Counted from the stretch's first letter, positions 1-6,826 are shown. The stretch is DNA of 6,826 nt from SAR116 cluster bacterium (GCA_002691725.1 NZIT01000059.1:3763-10588); one strand, 5' to 3'. Numbers and translations are program-made. Notes: generated by a model from the letters alone, not told the origin.

Positions 1-335
1 GGGGGAATTGCCCCTAACGCCATGCAATCATTGTGAAAAAATTTGGTCGTTTCATTAGTTAATTGACGGATTGTTATGCCGCGTTCAGCCGCACGAGCAT
101 TAATCTTATCATCAATATCAGTGATATTTCGGACATAGGTGACATTTGGATAAACATAGCGCAACAGCCGCGCCAAGACATCAAAGACAACCACCGGACG
201 GGCATTGCCAATATGGATACGATCATAGACAGTTGGCCCACATACATAGAGCCGGATATGATCAGCATCAATCGGGGTAAAGATATCTTTCTGGCGGCTT
301 AGCGTATTATAAAACCGCAATGCTGGCTTAGGCAT
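1..335 (-). CDS. cysS: Cysteinyl-tRNA synthetase, N-terminal part (cut by the left window edge)
   Basis: Class I aminoacyl-tRNA synthetase that activates cysteine with ATP and loads it onto tRNA-Cys in the cytoplasm. The visible 111 residues start [17 protein letters not shown]. They contain the family's N-terminal landmarks: Y-V-C-G-P-T-V-Y-D at 30-38, with C32 as the expected first zinc ligand that reads the cysteine thiol, then the HIGH box as H-I-G-N (41-44) followed by A-R-P, and the N-I-T-D-I-D-D-K-I segment (70-78). The KMSKS loop and anticodon-binding part lie beyond the window. The ATG overlaps the gltX stop by one base (TGATG, 333-337), and an AAAGGAG ribosome binding site (346-352) sits inside the end of gltX, so translation is probably coupled to gltX. 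The frame is open to the edge, with no sign of damage. The identification is very secure; only the C-terminal part is unseen. Confidence 0.95.
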   Translation of the reverse strand, partial: MPKPALRFYNTLSRQKDIFTPIDADHIRLYVCGPTVYDRIHIGNARPVVVFDVLARLLRYVYPNVTYVRNITDIDDKINARAAERGITIRQLTNETTKFFHNDCMALGAIP

Positions 336-1669
336 CAAGCGGTCTCTCCTTTCAGACGACGGATAATTCTATCACGCTGAATCAATGGCAGTAAGGTTGC
401 CATGTCAGGCCCTTGCTGACGCCCTGTTATTGCTTGCCGCAATGGCATGAATACGGCTTTGCCCTTGAGCCCGGTTAGCGACATCACGGCTTTTGCCCAT
501 TCGCCCCAGCTTGAGGCATCAAGTGCGCCATCTGGAAAACACGTCAAGGCAGCGGCAAGCACCTGCTCATCTGCCTGCATCGGCTGGATAGACGAATAAC
601 ACACATCTGACCAGACCGAGACATCACTTAGCTTATGTATGTTGCCTTTCACCGCATCCCATAATTCGGCGGTAACTGGCGCCGCATCAAGTCTGTCCTT
701 AATGTCAGCAAATGCCATTTCCGACAGCAGTTTGCTATTAATCTGGGCAAGTTGTTCTGGATCAAAACGCGGTGTTGCGCGGCCAAATCTGGAGATATCA
801 AACCCTGCGATAATGTCATCCATCACTGTCTGAACCTCGACCGGATCAGACGTACCAATGCGCGCTAACAGGCTGGCGATTGCCATCGCTTCAATGCCGT
901 CCTCGCGTAGACTGCCAATAGATAATGAGCCAATCCGTTTGGACAGCCCCTCACCATCAGCACCAGCAAGCAAGGCAAAATGACCCATTTCAGGAATCGG
1001 ATAACCCAATGCCTCAAAAAGCTGATATTGAGCCGCCGAGTTTGTCGTGTGATCTTCGCCGCGCAGGATATGCGTAATCTTGTGATCGCCATCATCAATG
1101 ACAGAGGCAAGCGTATAAATAAATCGGCCATCAGCCCGCAAAATCACAGGGTCAGAAAGGCTCGACATTTGAATAGACTGCTCCCCTCGCACCATATCCT
1201 GCCAAGTGACCGTATCATGAGTGAGCATGAACCGATAATGCGGTGTTTCACCTGCCGCCATCCGGCTACCAATCTCATCCTGGCTAAGCTTTAAGGCAGA
1301 GCGATCATAAACCGGTGGCCGCCCAGCAGATAATTGCGATTTGCGCTTGAGTGATAATTCTTCAGGTGTTTCAAAACACGGATAGGCACGTCCTGCTTCG
1401 ATCAGGCTTTGCAATCCAGCATGATATTTATCAAGACGTGCCGATTGTCTGTCCTCGACATCCCAATGCATCCCCATCCAGTCCAGATCAAACCGGATAC
1501 TTGCCTCATAAGCGGCATCCGAACGCTCATCATCAGTATCATCAATGCGCAACATGAACCGACCATTATTGGCACGGGCAAACAGATAATTGACCAATGC
1601 CGTTCGCATATTACCAACATGCAGATGGCCAGTAGGGCTAGGGGCAAATCTCACCAAAGGGGATGACAT
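335..1669 (-). CDS. gltX: Glutamyl-tRNA synthetase (short alphaproteobacterial type)
   Basis: Class I synthetase that charges glutamate onto tRNA-Glu, and in bacteria lacking GlnRS often also onto tRNA-Gln for later amidation by GatCAB. The 444-residue protein begins [14 protein letters not shown], with the HIGH box as H17-V-G-N20. R-I-D-D-T-D (41-46) stands where many GluRS have [14 protein letters not shown] (200-207) is the conserved catalytic-domain strand, and the KMSKS loop is G-L-S-K-R (241-245) followed by I-G-S-L-S-I. The four-cysteine zinc cluster of some GluRS is absent; only C98 is in that region. Length and the GSLSI signature match the shorter of the two GluRS forms common in alphaproteobacteria, so a second gltX may exist elsewhere in the genome. 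The start is supported by AGGAG (1677-1681) seven bases upstream. It begins two bases after nadE ends and overlaps cysS by one base. Which tRNAs it charges cannot be told from the sequence. Confidence 0.95.
   Translation of the reverse strand: MSSPLVRFAPSPTGHLHVGNMRTALVNYLFARANNGRFMLRIDDTDDERSDAAYEASIRFDLDWMGMHWDVEDRQSARLDKYHAGLQSLIEAGRAYPCFETPEELSLKRKSQLSAGRPPVYDRSALKLSQDEIGSRMAAGETPHYRFMLTHDTVTWQDMVRGEQSIQMSSLSDPVILRADGRFIYTLASVIDDGDHKITHILRGEDHTTNSAAQYQLFEALGYPIPEMGHFALLAGADGEGLSKRIGSLSIGSLREDGIEAMAIASLLARIGTSDPVEVQTVMDDIIAGFDISRFGRATPRFDPEQLAQINSKLLSEMAFADIKDRLDAAPVTAELWDAVKGNIHKLSDVSVWSDVCYSSIQPMQADEQVLAAALTCFPDGALDASSWGEWAKAVMSLTGLKGKAVFMPLRQAITGRQQGPDMATLLPLIQRDRIIRRLKGETA
346..352 (-). 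promoter_or_regulatory. Ribosome binding site of cysS inside gltX
   Basis: On the minus strand this reads AAAGGAG, ten bases before the cysS ATG. It lies within the last gltX codons. Together with the TGATG stop/start overlap it supports both the cysS start and coupled translation of the two synthetases. Confidence 0.75.
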
Positions 1670-1671
1670 CT

Positions 1672-3333
1672 TTAATCTCCTATCCCATCATAAGCGGAGG
1701 TAATGGGAAAGCGGCGGTCACGATAAAAGGCGCGTTTAGTCACTTTTGGGCCAGGGGCGGCTTGCTTCCGTTTATATTCCGCTAACCGCAATAACCTGGC
1801 ACAGCGAGTAACCACCGCCGCATCATAGCCATTTTTAATCAGCTCAGACGGCGATATCATCGCCTCCACCAACTGCTGCATAATATCATCCAAGACAGCA
1901 TATTCAGGCAAAGAATCGGTATCCTTTTGATCAGGGCGCAATTCTGCCGAGGGCGGCTTTTCGATAATATCAGGGTAAATAACTTCACCGTCCTGGCCTA
2001 GAACACCTTGTGGATGATTTGCATTTCGCCATGTCGCCAGGGCAAAGACTGTGGTCTTCCAGACATCTATAAGCGGCGCATAAGCCCCGCACATATCCCC
2101 ATAAAGCGTTGCATAGCCCGTTGCATATTCTGATTTATTGCCAGTCGTCAACACCAACGCACCCGTGGTATTTGATATAGACATCAAGGTCAGACCACGG
2201 AGACGGGATTGCAGATTTTCACGCGCAAGACCCGCATCCCCGCGAGCAAAACTATCTGCTAATGCAGCATCCATAGCATCCATTCCAGCAGCAATGCTGA
2301 TATCATCCAGCCTTATGCCAAGCCGCTTGGCTTGCTCTCTGGCATCATCCAGACTGCTCTGGCTTGTATAGGGTGATGGCATCATCACCGCCTCAACCTG
2401 ATCAGCACCAAGCGCATCAACCGCCAGCGCCGCAACAAGCGCAGAATCTATACCGCCAGATAGCCCTAATATCACCCGCTCAAAGCCATTTTTCTGAACA
2501 TAATCACGAATACCCAGCACGACACAGCGCCAGATAGCGGCCAGACCTTCTTCGGGTTTAGTAACCGTCCCTGCGACTGTCCAGCCATTATCATCACCAG
2601 TTAAGGTGATCATGGTGAGCGCCTCTACAAATGATGGCATATGACATCCGAGCGAGCCGTCAGAATTAACAGCAAATGACGCTCCATCAAAAATCTGATC
2701 ATCCTGCCCCCCCACCAAATTGACATAGACCACAGGCACTTTATTTTCGACTGCGCGTCCGACCGCTGTTTGGATACGCTGATCAGTTTTATCAATCTCA
2801 AATGGTGAGCCATTAGGACATAAAATAATGTCAGCACCATGTTGGCAGATATGCCGGACAACATCAGCATGCCAGAGGTCTTCACAAATCGGCAGGCCAA
2901 TGGATACGCCTCTGATCACCACCGGTTCAGGCATGACGCCATGGGCAAAATTACGCGGATCATCAAAGACCCCGCCAATCGGCAGACGCACCTTATCGCG
3001 AGTTGCCACCACAACCCCACCATCAAGAACATAAACCGAGTTATAGAGTTTACCGCCAGCACGCCTTGGCGCACAAATGATCATCGCTGGTGCATTATTG
3101 GTCGTTAATTTAGCAAGGTTTGATATGGCGGCATCAATCTGATCCATAAAACCGTCTACCAGAATGAGATCATCTAGCTGATATCCTGATAGATACATTT
3201 CTGGAACAAGCATAATATCTGCCTGTTGCGCCGCCGCTTGCTGGTGCGCTCTGATAATAGCTTGGGCATTTTCATCTATCGCCCCCAGTTTGAAGTTTAA
3301 CTGAGCAATAGCGCAAAGAAGGTGCGTTTTCAT
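1672..3333 (-). CDS. nadE: Glutamine-dependent NAD+ synthetase
   Basis: Catalyses the last step of NAD biosynthesis: nicotinate adenine dinucleotide (NaAD), ATP and glutamine give NAD, AMP, PPi and glutamate. The 553-residue protein has the full two-domain architecture. Residues 1 to about 260 form a nitrilase-type glutaminase with the catalytic triad E45 (in V-P-E-M-Y), K114 (in R-D-K-V-R-L-P) and C150 (in I-C-E-D-L-W). The conserved G-G-Q-D-D-x-x-F-D-G-A-S-F stretch is at 208-220. From about 265 on lies the ATP-pyrophosphatase synthetase domain, with the PP-loop S-G-G-I-D-S at 292-297 and the downstream T-T-G-N-K-S-E-Y segment. Because the glutaminase domain is intact, glutamine rather than free ammonia is the likely nitrogen source. 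The start is supported by AGGA seven bases upstream (3341-3344). It follows the pncB-type gene by 59 bases and precedes gltX by two, so it is probably part of the same transcript. Confidence 0.97.
   Translation of the reverse strand: MKTHLLCAIAQLNFKLGAIDENAQAIIRAHQQAAAQQADIMLVPEMYLSGYQLDDLILVDGFMDQIDAAISNLAKLTTNNAPAMIICAPRRAGGKLYNSVYVLDGGVVVATRDKVRLPIGGVFDDPRNFAHGVMPEPVVIRGVSIGLPICEDLWHADVVRHICQHGADIILCPNGSPFEIDKTDQRIQTAVGRAVENKVPVVYVNLVGGQDDQIFDGASFAVNSDGSLGCHMPSFVEALTMITLTGDDNGWTVAGTVTKPEEGLAAIWRCVVLGIRDYVQKNGFERVILGLSGGIDSALVAALAVDALGADQVEAVMMPSPYTSQSSLDDAREQAKRLGIRLDDISIAAGMDAMDAALADSFARGDAGLARENLQSRLRGLTLMSISNTTGALVLTTGNKSEYATGYATLYGDMCGAYAPLIDVWKTTVFALATWRNANHPQGVLGQDGEVIYPDIIEKPPSAELRPDQKDTDSLPEYAVLDDIMQQLVEAMISPSELIKNGYDAAVVTRCARLLRLAEYKRKQAAPGPKVTKRAFYRDRRFPITSAYDGIGD
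1677..1681 (-). promoter_or_regulatory. Ribosome binding site of gltX inside the end of nadE
   Basis: Reads AGGAG on the minus strand, seven bases before the gltX ATG, and overlaps the last sense codons of nadE. It fixes the gltX start and indicates that gltX needs no separate leader. Confidence 0.75.
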
Positions 3334-3338
3334 ATCGT

Positions 3339-3353
3339 TTTCCTAGCAGGAAA
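3339..3353 (-). promoter_or_regulatory. Short hairpin covering the nadE ribosome binding site
   Basis: In the nadE leader, TTTCCT and AGGAAA are perfect inverted arms of six bases separated by three (GCT on the minus strand). The downstream arm contains the AGGA that serves as the nadE ribosome binding site, so the folded RNA would hide it. The stem is short and A/U-rich at its base, hence only weakly stable on its own. A second small stem, GGCT/AGCC (3360-3372), lies just upstream. Seen: the complementarity. Inferred: any control of translation. No known riboswitch class is recognisable. Confidence 0.35.
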
Positions 3354-3392
3354 GAGTAAGGCTGGTAAAGCCAAAATCATAATCTGAGGCCG

Positions 3393-4553
3393 TTATGGAA
3401 TGAGGAACTCCCGCCCCTTTTTGACGCGGCTGACATCACCATAGGCAATGATATCTGCTGTCGCATAAGTTTCAGACCATTGGTTTGGCAAAAAAGACCC
3501 GCTACCGATTAGGTCAACTGGCGCATCGGCAAGCGCAAAGACCCTGCATTTTTCAGGGCCGAAGCCACTTGAGCAAACAATTTTAACCTTATCAAAGCCA
3601 TGCTTATCCAATTGCTCACGGAGATGCCATGCCGCCGCCGCAGAAACGCCTGTCCCGATAAGGCTTTTCAGCTCACTATCCGTGCGATAGGCGCGAATAG
3701 ATTGCGGTTTATTGCGATCAAGAACAGCGTAAGATGCTTGCACATCAAGCCCTTCACAATAGCGGCCACCATGGGTATCCAGCCGTAAAGATAGCTCCCC
3801 TGCCGCTGCCATGTCAGAAAACTCTGCCGCCACCGCGAGCGCATCCGTCACCTCATTGCCAAAATAATCAATCAGAACAGTAAGGGGCTGATCAGGAAAG
3901 GTTTTGCGATAGAGCTTTGCTGCATCAAGTGTTGACCCTGCATAGCCTATGAGAGCGTGTGGCATAGTGCCTCGTCCACTAGTTGCACCAAAAAAATGCG
4001 CGGTATGATCGGTTGATGAGCCGATAAATCCGAGCGCCTGATCATCACGTTGCGCCACTTTAGAGCCAACCGACGCGCCATAAGCCATTAATTCTGCCAT
4101 ATCCGTTCCTGCACAATGGCGGGCATCCATAGCCAGAAATGATACTTTGGGCAGGCTGGAACACATGGCATGAGCATTATATGCCGCAACACAGGCCGCG
4201 CCAATGCGCTGCAGAAATACGGTTTCCAAATCAACCAGTCCAGATAATGCACCCGTGATATAACAGATCGGCTGTCCCGCCCCAACCCAGCTGCCTTCGG
4301 GGTGACACAGATTAATATCAACGCTCATCTGGCGATGCGCCATCATGGCTTCAAGCCAACCGATAGCCATGGCAGGTGCCGATAAAACCGGCCGCCGCAT
4401 AAAGACAGCATAAGTAACGTCAATATCACCATGTTGTTCAACAACAGCTTTGCTGCGCAGAAAATAGCTATCTGTCAGGTTAGGATGCTGGTCGGGCGAA
4501 GGGCCTGGAAAAGGGCTTGGAAAAGGGCCTGAAAAAGGTGTCGATGATGCCAT
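3393..4553 (-). CDS. pncB: Nicotinate phosphoribosyltransferase family protein (NAPRTase)
   Basis: Likely converts nicotinate and PRPP (with ATP) to nicotinate mononucleotide, the entry step of the Preiss-Handler salvage route to NAD. The 386-residue protein shows family landmarks: N-L-T-D-S-Y-F (25-31), G-T-M-P-H-A-L (195-201), whose H199 matches the position of the phosphorylated histidine of the family, R-L-D-T-H-G-G-R (257-264), I-V-C-S-S-G-F (325-331) and the phosphate-binding loop I-G-S-G-S (349-353). G-T-M-P-H-A-L is what I recall from the short archaeal/bacterial NAPRTase subgroup of about 390 residues. Residues 5-20 are a proline-rich tail encoded by a 12-bp tandem repeat; no other ATG, GTG or TTG lies between the start and the conserved core, so the tail is probably translated. 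The ribosome binding site is weak (only GAG is visible). It lies 45 bases after aroG and directly before nadE, which supports the NAD role. A quinolinate- or nicotinamide-specific relative is a less likely alternative. Confidence 0.85.
   Translation of the reverse strand: MASSTPFSGPFPSPFPGPSPDQHPNLTDSYFLRSKAVVEQHGDIDVTYAVFMRRPVLSAPAMAIGWLEAMMAHRQMSVDINLCHPEGSWVGAGQPICYITGALSGLVDLETVFLQRIGAACVAAYNAHAMCSSLPKVSFLAMDARHCAGTDMAELMAYGASVGSKVAQRDDQALGFIGSSTDHTAHFFGATSGRGTMPHALIGYAGSTLDAAKLYRKTFPDQPLTVLIDYFGNEVTDALAVAAEFSDMAAAGELSLRLDTHGGRYCEGLDVQASYAVLDRNKPQSIRAYRTDSELKSLIGTGVSAAAAWHLREQLDKHGFDKVKIVCSSGFGPEKCRVFALADAPVDLIGSGSFLPNQWSETYATADIIAYGDVSRVKKGREFLIP
4501..4536 (-). repeat. Three tandem 12-bp repeats encoding a proline-rich tail
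   Basis: Plus-strand units are GGGCCTGGAAAA, GGGCTTGGAAAA and GGGCCTGAAAAA, each differing from the first by at most one base. The unit length is a multiple of three, so copy changes keep frame. On the minus strand each unit encodes a P-F-x-x tetrapeptide, giving PFSG, PFPS and PFPG near the N-terminus of the NAPRTase. The next bases upstream (4489-4500) look like a decayed fourth unit. Confidence 0.85.
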
Positions 4554-4598
4554 TTATATGCTCAATAATTAATTTGTCTTACGCCAAAGATGATGACT

Positions 4599-5981
4599 TT
4601 ATGACGCTTTCGCCAAGCCATCCTTTGATACGCGGCGTTTTTGTAGCAAATCAGCAATCAAAAACGCTAATTCTAGCGATTGATTAGCATTTAGCCGAGG
4701 ATCACAGAAAGTATGGTAACGGTTGGAAAGATCATCTTCACTCACCGCCTGCACATCACCGCCAACACATTCTGTCACGTTTGAGCCGGTCATTTCAAAA
4801 TGAATTCCGCCCGGATAAGTGCCCACCATATCATGCGCCTTGAAGAAGCCCTCAACCTCATTAAGAACATCATTGACGCGGCGTGTTTTATATCCGGATG
4901 AGGCTTTTACCGTATTGCCATGCATCGGATCACTACACCAGACAACGTCATAGCCAGACGCCTTCACTGCCTCCAGCATTGGCGGCAGTTTATCCATGAT
5001 GTTGTCAGCACCCATACGGCTTATCAGGGTTAATTTTCCGGGGATATTTTCCGGGTTAAGCGTTTCGATGAGACGTAACAAATTATCCGTTTCCATGGAT
5101 GGGCCACATTTCAGGCCAATCGGGTTTTTAATCCCACGCATATATTCAACATGCGCACCATCAAGTTGCCGTGTCCGATCACCAATCCAGAGCATATGTG
5201 CGGTTGTCGAAAAATATCCGCCTTCCTCGGTGATCGTGTCTTTGCGGGTAAAGGCTTCTTCATAGTTCAGAAGAAGCGCTTCATGGCTGGTATAAAACTC
5301 CGTTTCACGCAGGCGTAAGGTTGTTTCACTCGAAATACCGCAAGCGCGCATAAAGTTAAGGCAGTCATCAATCTGACCAGCAATTTCCTCATAGCGCTTG
5401 GCTTGCGATGAGTCTGAAATAAAATCAAGCGTCCAGCCATGCACCTTTTCAAGTCCAGCCAGGCCGCCAGATGCAAAAGCTCGCAATAAGTTAAGGCTGG
5501 CGGCAGATTGATGATAACCTTCAAGCAGTCGGTTAGGGTCAGGCAAACGCGCCGCCGCCGTAAACGCATTACCATTGACCATATCACCGCGATAACTCGG
5601 CAACTCGACGCCATCAATCACCTCAACCGGCGATGAGCGCGGCTTGGCAAACTGGCCAGCAATCCGCCCAAGCTTGATCACAGGCATAGAGGCGCCAAAT
5701 GTCAGGACAACCGCCATCTGCAAAAACAGCTTAAAGGTATCCCGAATATTATTAGCCGAAAAATCATTAAAGCTTTCCGCGCAATCGCCGCCCTGAAGCA
5801 AAAATGCCTTGCCTAAAGCGACATCAGCAAGCCGTTGACGGAGCGCCATCACTTCACCAGCAAAAACCAAAGGCGGCAATCCCGCCAGCTTATTTTCAAC
5901 TGATTTCAGGTTTTCCTGATCATCATATTCAGGCACCTGTAAGATCGGCAATTTACGCCAAGAAGTCGGTGTCCAGCCCAT
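4599..5981 (-). CDS. aroG: Class II 3-deoxy-D-arabino-heptulosonate 7-phosphate (DAHP) synthase
   Basis: Condenses phosphoenolpyruvate and erythrose 4-phosphate to DAHP, the first committed step toward chorismate and the aromatic amino acids. The 460-residue protein is of the plant/actinobacterial class II type. The metal-site residues expected from the Mycobacterium tuberculosis enzyme are visible: C67 in G-G-D-C-A-E, H354 in D-P-M-H-G-N-T, E396 in G-G-I-H-F-E-M-T-G and D427 in C-D-P-R-L-N. Further conserved stretches are K-P-R-S-S-P (113-118) and G-L-K-C-G-P-S (289-295). I chose the ATG at 5981, giving [13 protein letters not shown], because family members begin near W-TP-x-SWR and GGGG lies six bases upstream. 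The frame runs up to a TTG at 6023, but those 14 extra residues overlap the predicted -10 box and are probably untranslated; an ATG at 5993 lacks a ribosome binding site. The N-terminus is short compared with the mycobacterial enzyme, so its feedback sites may differ. Confidence 0.95.
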   Translation of the reverse strand: MGWTPTSWRKLPILQVPEYDDQENLKSVENKLAGLPPLVFAGEVMALRQRLADVALGKAFLLQGGDCAESFNDFSANNIRDTFKLFLQMAVVLTFGASMPVIKLGRIAGQFAKPRSSPVEVIDGVELPSYRGDMVNGNAFTAAARLPDPNRLLEGYHQSAASLNLLRAFASGGLAGLEKVHGWTLDFISDSSQAKRYEEIAGQIDDCLNFMRACGISSETTLRLRETEFYTSHEALLLNYEEAFTRKDTITEEGGYFSTTAHMLWIGDRTRQLDGAHVEYMRGIKNPIGLKCGPSMETDNLLRLIETLNPENIPGKLTLISRMGADNIMDKLPPMLEAVKASGYDVVWCSDPMHGNTVKASSGYKTRRVNDVLNEVEGFFKAHDMVGTYPGGIHFEMTGSNVTECVGGDVQAVSEDDLSNRYHTFCDPRLNANQSLELAFLIADLLQKRRVSKDGLAKAS

Positions 5982-6010
5982 ATCTAACCCCATTATATAA
6001 GTTATAAGCC

Positions 6011-6040
6011 ATAATAACAGCAATTCTGCTGTTTTGACAA
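6011..6040 (-). promoter_or_regulatory. Predicted sigma-70-type promoter for aroG and downstream genes
   Basis: On the minus strand a -35 box TTGTCA (6035-6040, one mismatch to TTGACA) and a -10 box TATTAT (6011-6016, one mismatch to TATAAT) are separated by 18 bases. Transcription would start near 6004, leaving a leader of a little over 20 bases before the ATG at 5981. A second TATAAT (5992-5997) lacks a good -35 box. As no other promoter is obvious before cysS, this one may drive the whole aroG-pncB-nadE-gltX-cysS run. Confidence 0.5.
6016..6033. repeat. 7-bp inverted repeat filling the promoter spacer (possible operator or terminator)
   Basis: AACAGCA and TGCTGTT are perfect inverted arms with a four-base loop. 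The element almost exactly fills the gap between the predicted -35 and -10 boxes, a typical place for a repressor site. As RNA on the minus strand it would form a stem followed by UAUUAU-like sequence, so it could instead be a weak terminator for gor. On the plus strand it is followed by TT, but no plus-strand gene ends there. The repeat is seen directly; the role is undecided. Confidence 0.5.
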
Positions 6041-6044
6041 TAAT

Positions 6045-6068
6045 TTAAGGAAGAGGCAAATTAAGGAA
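6045..6068 (-). repeat. Direct repeat TTCCTTAA upstream of the aroG promoter
   Basis: Minus-strand TTCCTTAA occurs at 6061-6068 and again at 6045-6052, 16 bases apart start to start. The nearer copy ends four bases before the predicted -35 box. That is a position where a DNA-binding activator could touch RNA polymerase. Part of the same sequence reads AAAGGAGG on the plus strand by coincidence of composition. No known regulator site is recognised. Confidence 0.35.
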
Positions 6069-6095
6069 AGGAGGATTTAGCATTAATGCGGCATA

Positions 6096-6112
6096 GGATA
6101 ATGCAATTATCC
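6096..6112 (-). terminator. Hairpin overlapping the gor stop codon (possible weak terminator)
   Basis: GGATAAT and ATTATCC are perfect seven-base inverted arms around a three-base loop. The first arm on the minus strand contains the last gor codon and its TAA stop. There is no T-run after it, so it is not a classical intrinsic terminator; it could protect the 3' end of the gor mRNA or mark a processing point. The stem is mostly A/T. Confidence 0.35.
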
Positions 6113-6826
6113 ATCACGCGGCGTCCGCATGGTGACAAACTCTTCGGCGGCGGTTGGATGAATACCAATAGTGGCATCAAAATCCGCTTTAGTTGCACCA
6201 GCTTTGAGCGCGATAGCAATGCCCTGAATAATCTCCGGCGCATCAAAACCAAGCATATGCACGCCGATGACTTTATCATCTGCGGCATTTACAATCAGTT
6301 TCATGATAGTTTTTTCATTACGGCCTGCTAGCGTGTTTTTCATTGCCCGAAACGCTTCCACATAAACCTTAATGGACAATCCCTGTTGCTTGGCCGCATC
6401 CTCGGTTAGCCCAACACTGGCAATAGGCGGCTGGCTAAAAACCGCTGAGGGAACGTTAGTATAACTCATAAACCTGCTTGTGTGAGGGCGGCTTTTCTGG
6501 CCATAAAAATGATCAGCAAATCTATGCCCCTCAGCGATAGCAACAGGGGTCAGATTAATGCGGTCTGTCACATCACCAATCGCAAAAATTGAGCTGATAG
6601 ACGTCTGCGCGTCATCTTGAACCTTAATCGCGCCATTATCGGCAAGGGCAACGCCCTGTTCCGCCAGCCCCAAGCCAGCAATATTTGGCCGCCTGCCAGT
6701 CGCCGCCATGACGCAATCAACACGCAATGTTTTCCCATTATCAAGGCTAATAGCGGTTTTATCACCATCGCTATCAACGGCAGTAATATTTGTCCCCGCA
6801 TGAAGGATAACGCCGCGGTCTTGCAT
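6107..6826 (-). CDS. gor: Glutathione reductase, C-terminal half (cut by the right window edge)
   Basis: Cytoplasmic FAD enzyme that reduces glutathione disulfide with NADPH. The visible 239 residues cover the end of the NADPH domain, the second FAD segment and the dimerisation domain. Landmarks, counted from the window edge, are A-A-T-G-R-R-P-N (41-48), the FAD-binding F-A-I-G-D-V (81-86), N-V-P-S-A-V-F (124-130) at the start of the dimer domain, and the catalytic H-P-T-A-A-E-E-F (223-230), where H223 and E228 form the acid-base pair acting from the partner subunit. The redox-active CxxxxC site and the NADPH-binding motif lie outside the window. The methionine at the edge is internal, because about half of a typical 450-460-residue Gor is missing; the true start is beyond 6826. 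Mercuric reductase and lipoamide dehydrogenase relatives are less likely, given the Gor-like tail ending E-E-F-V-T-M-R. Confidence 0.92.
   Translation of the reverse strand: MQDRGVILHAGTNITAVDSDGDKTAISLDNGKTLRVDCVMAATGRRPNIAGLGLAEQGVALADNGAIKVQDDAQTSISSIFAIGDVTDRINLTPVAIAEGHRFADHFYGQKSRPHTSRFMSYTNVPSAVFSQPPIASVGLTEDAAKQQGLSIKVYVEAFRAMKNTLAGRNEKTIMKLIVNAADDKVIGVHMLGFDAPEIIQGIAIALKAGATKADFDATIGIHPTAAEEFVTMRTPRDG

Noticed and set aside
980..1294. Plus-strand frame of 104 codons antisense to gltX.
   Set aside because: The opposite strand encodes unmistakable GluRS motifs; the antisense product has no recognisable domain and no ribosome binding site was seen.
4554..4598. Possible separate promoter between aroG and the NAPRTase gene (TTGGCG and TATAAA-like words).
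   Set aside because: The words are about 23 bases apart and the TATAAA touches the start codon, so they cannot work as a normal promoter pair.
5267..5617. Minus-strand frame of 116 codons in another register inside aroG.
   Set aside because: It overlaps the conserved DAHP synthase frame completely and has the mixed composition of an off-frame translation.
6080..6089. 10-bp palindrome GCATTAATGC in the gor-aroG gap.
   Set aside because: A palindrome of this size is not rare in a gap of this length and composition, and it has no clear placement relative to the promoter.
6086..6331. Plus-strand frame of 81 codons preceded by AAAGGAGG (6067-6074).
   Set aside because: It lies almost wholly antisense to the conserved gor coding end, has an overlong spacing of 11 bases to the ATG, and its product resembles nothing I know. 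The purine-rich stretch is explained by the direct repeat and AT/GA-rich gap.
1..6826. Search for a mobile element, defence system, biosynthetic cluster or RNA gene.
   Set aside because: All coding sequence is accounted for by six conserved housekeeping genes in one orientation; no transposase, integrase, terminal repeats, tRNA cloverleaf or spaced repeat array is visible.

Overview
The window holds six protein genes, all on the minus strand and tightly packed. Read in the direction of transcription (high to low coordinates) they are: the C-terminal half of a glutathione reductase (gor, cut by the right edge), a class II DAHP synthase (aroG type), a nicotinate phosphoribosyltransferase (pncB type), a glutamine-dependent NAD synthetase (nadE), a glutamyl-tRNA synthetase (gltX), and the N-terminal part of a cysteinyl-tRNA synthetase (cysS, cut by the left edge). 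I see no RNA genes, mobile elements, CRISPR array or phage genes. No gene-free stretch exceeds about 125 bases.

The organism looks like an alphaproteobacterium of moderate GC (high 40s percent, judged by eye). The short GluRS with a [11 protein letters not shown] signature, the class II DAHP synthase starting near M-x-W-TP-x-SWR, and the Gor type all fit that class. A marine SAR116-like lineage would fit the base composition and compactness, but this is a guess.

Layout: gor ends at 6107. A 125-base gap (5982-6106) is the only sizeable non-coding stretch. It holds a hairpin overlapping the gor stop, a direct repeat TTCCTTAA spaced by one and a half helical turns, and a sigma-70-like promoter whose spacer is an almost exact inverted repeat. 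From there aroG, pncB, nadE, gltX and cysS follow with gaps of 45, 59 and 2 bases and finally a 1-base overlap (TGATG), so they probably form one operon or a chain of coupled transcripts.

Functionally, pncB and nadE are the first and last steps of the Preiss-Handler route from nicotinate to NAD; the middle enzyme (nadD) is not here. aroG opens the shikimate pathway. gltX and cysS supply Glu-tRNA (and possibly Glu-tRNAGln) and Cys-tRNA. gor keeps glutathione reduced using NADPH. This is a housekeeping region and I find no previously undescribed system. The points most worth a second look are regulatory: the structured gor-aroG gap, a hairpin that would cover the nadE ribosome binding site, and a 12-bp tandem repeat that gives the nicotinate phosphoribosyltransferase a proline-rich N-terminal tail.
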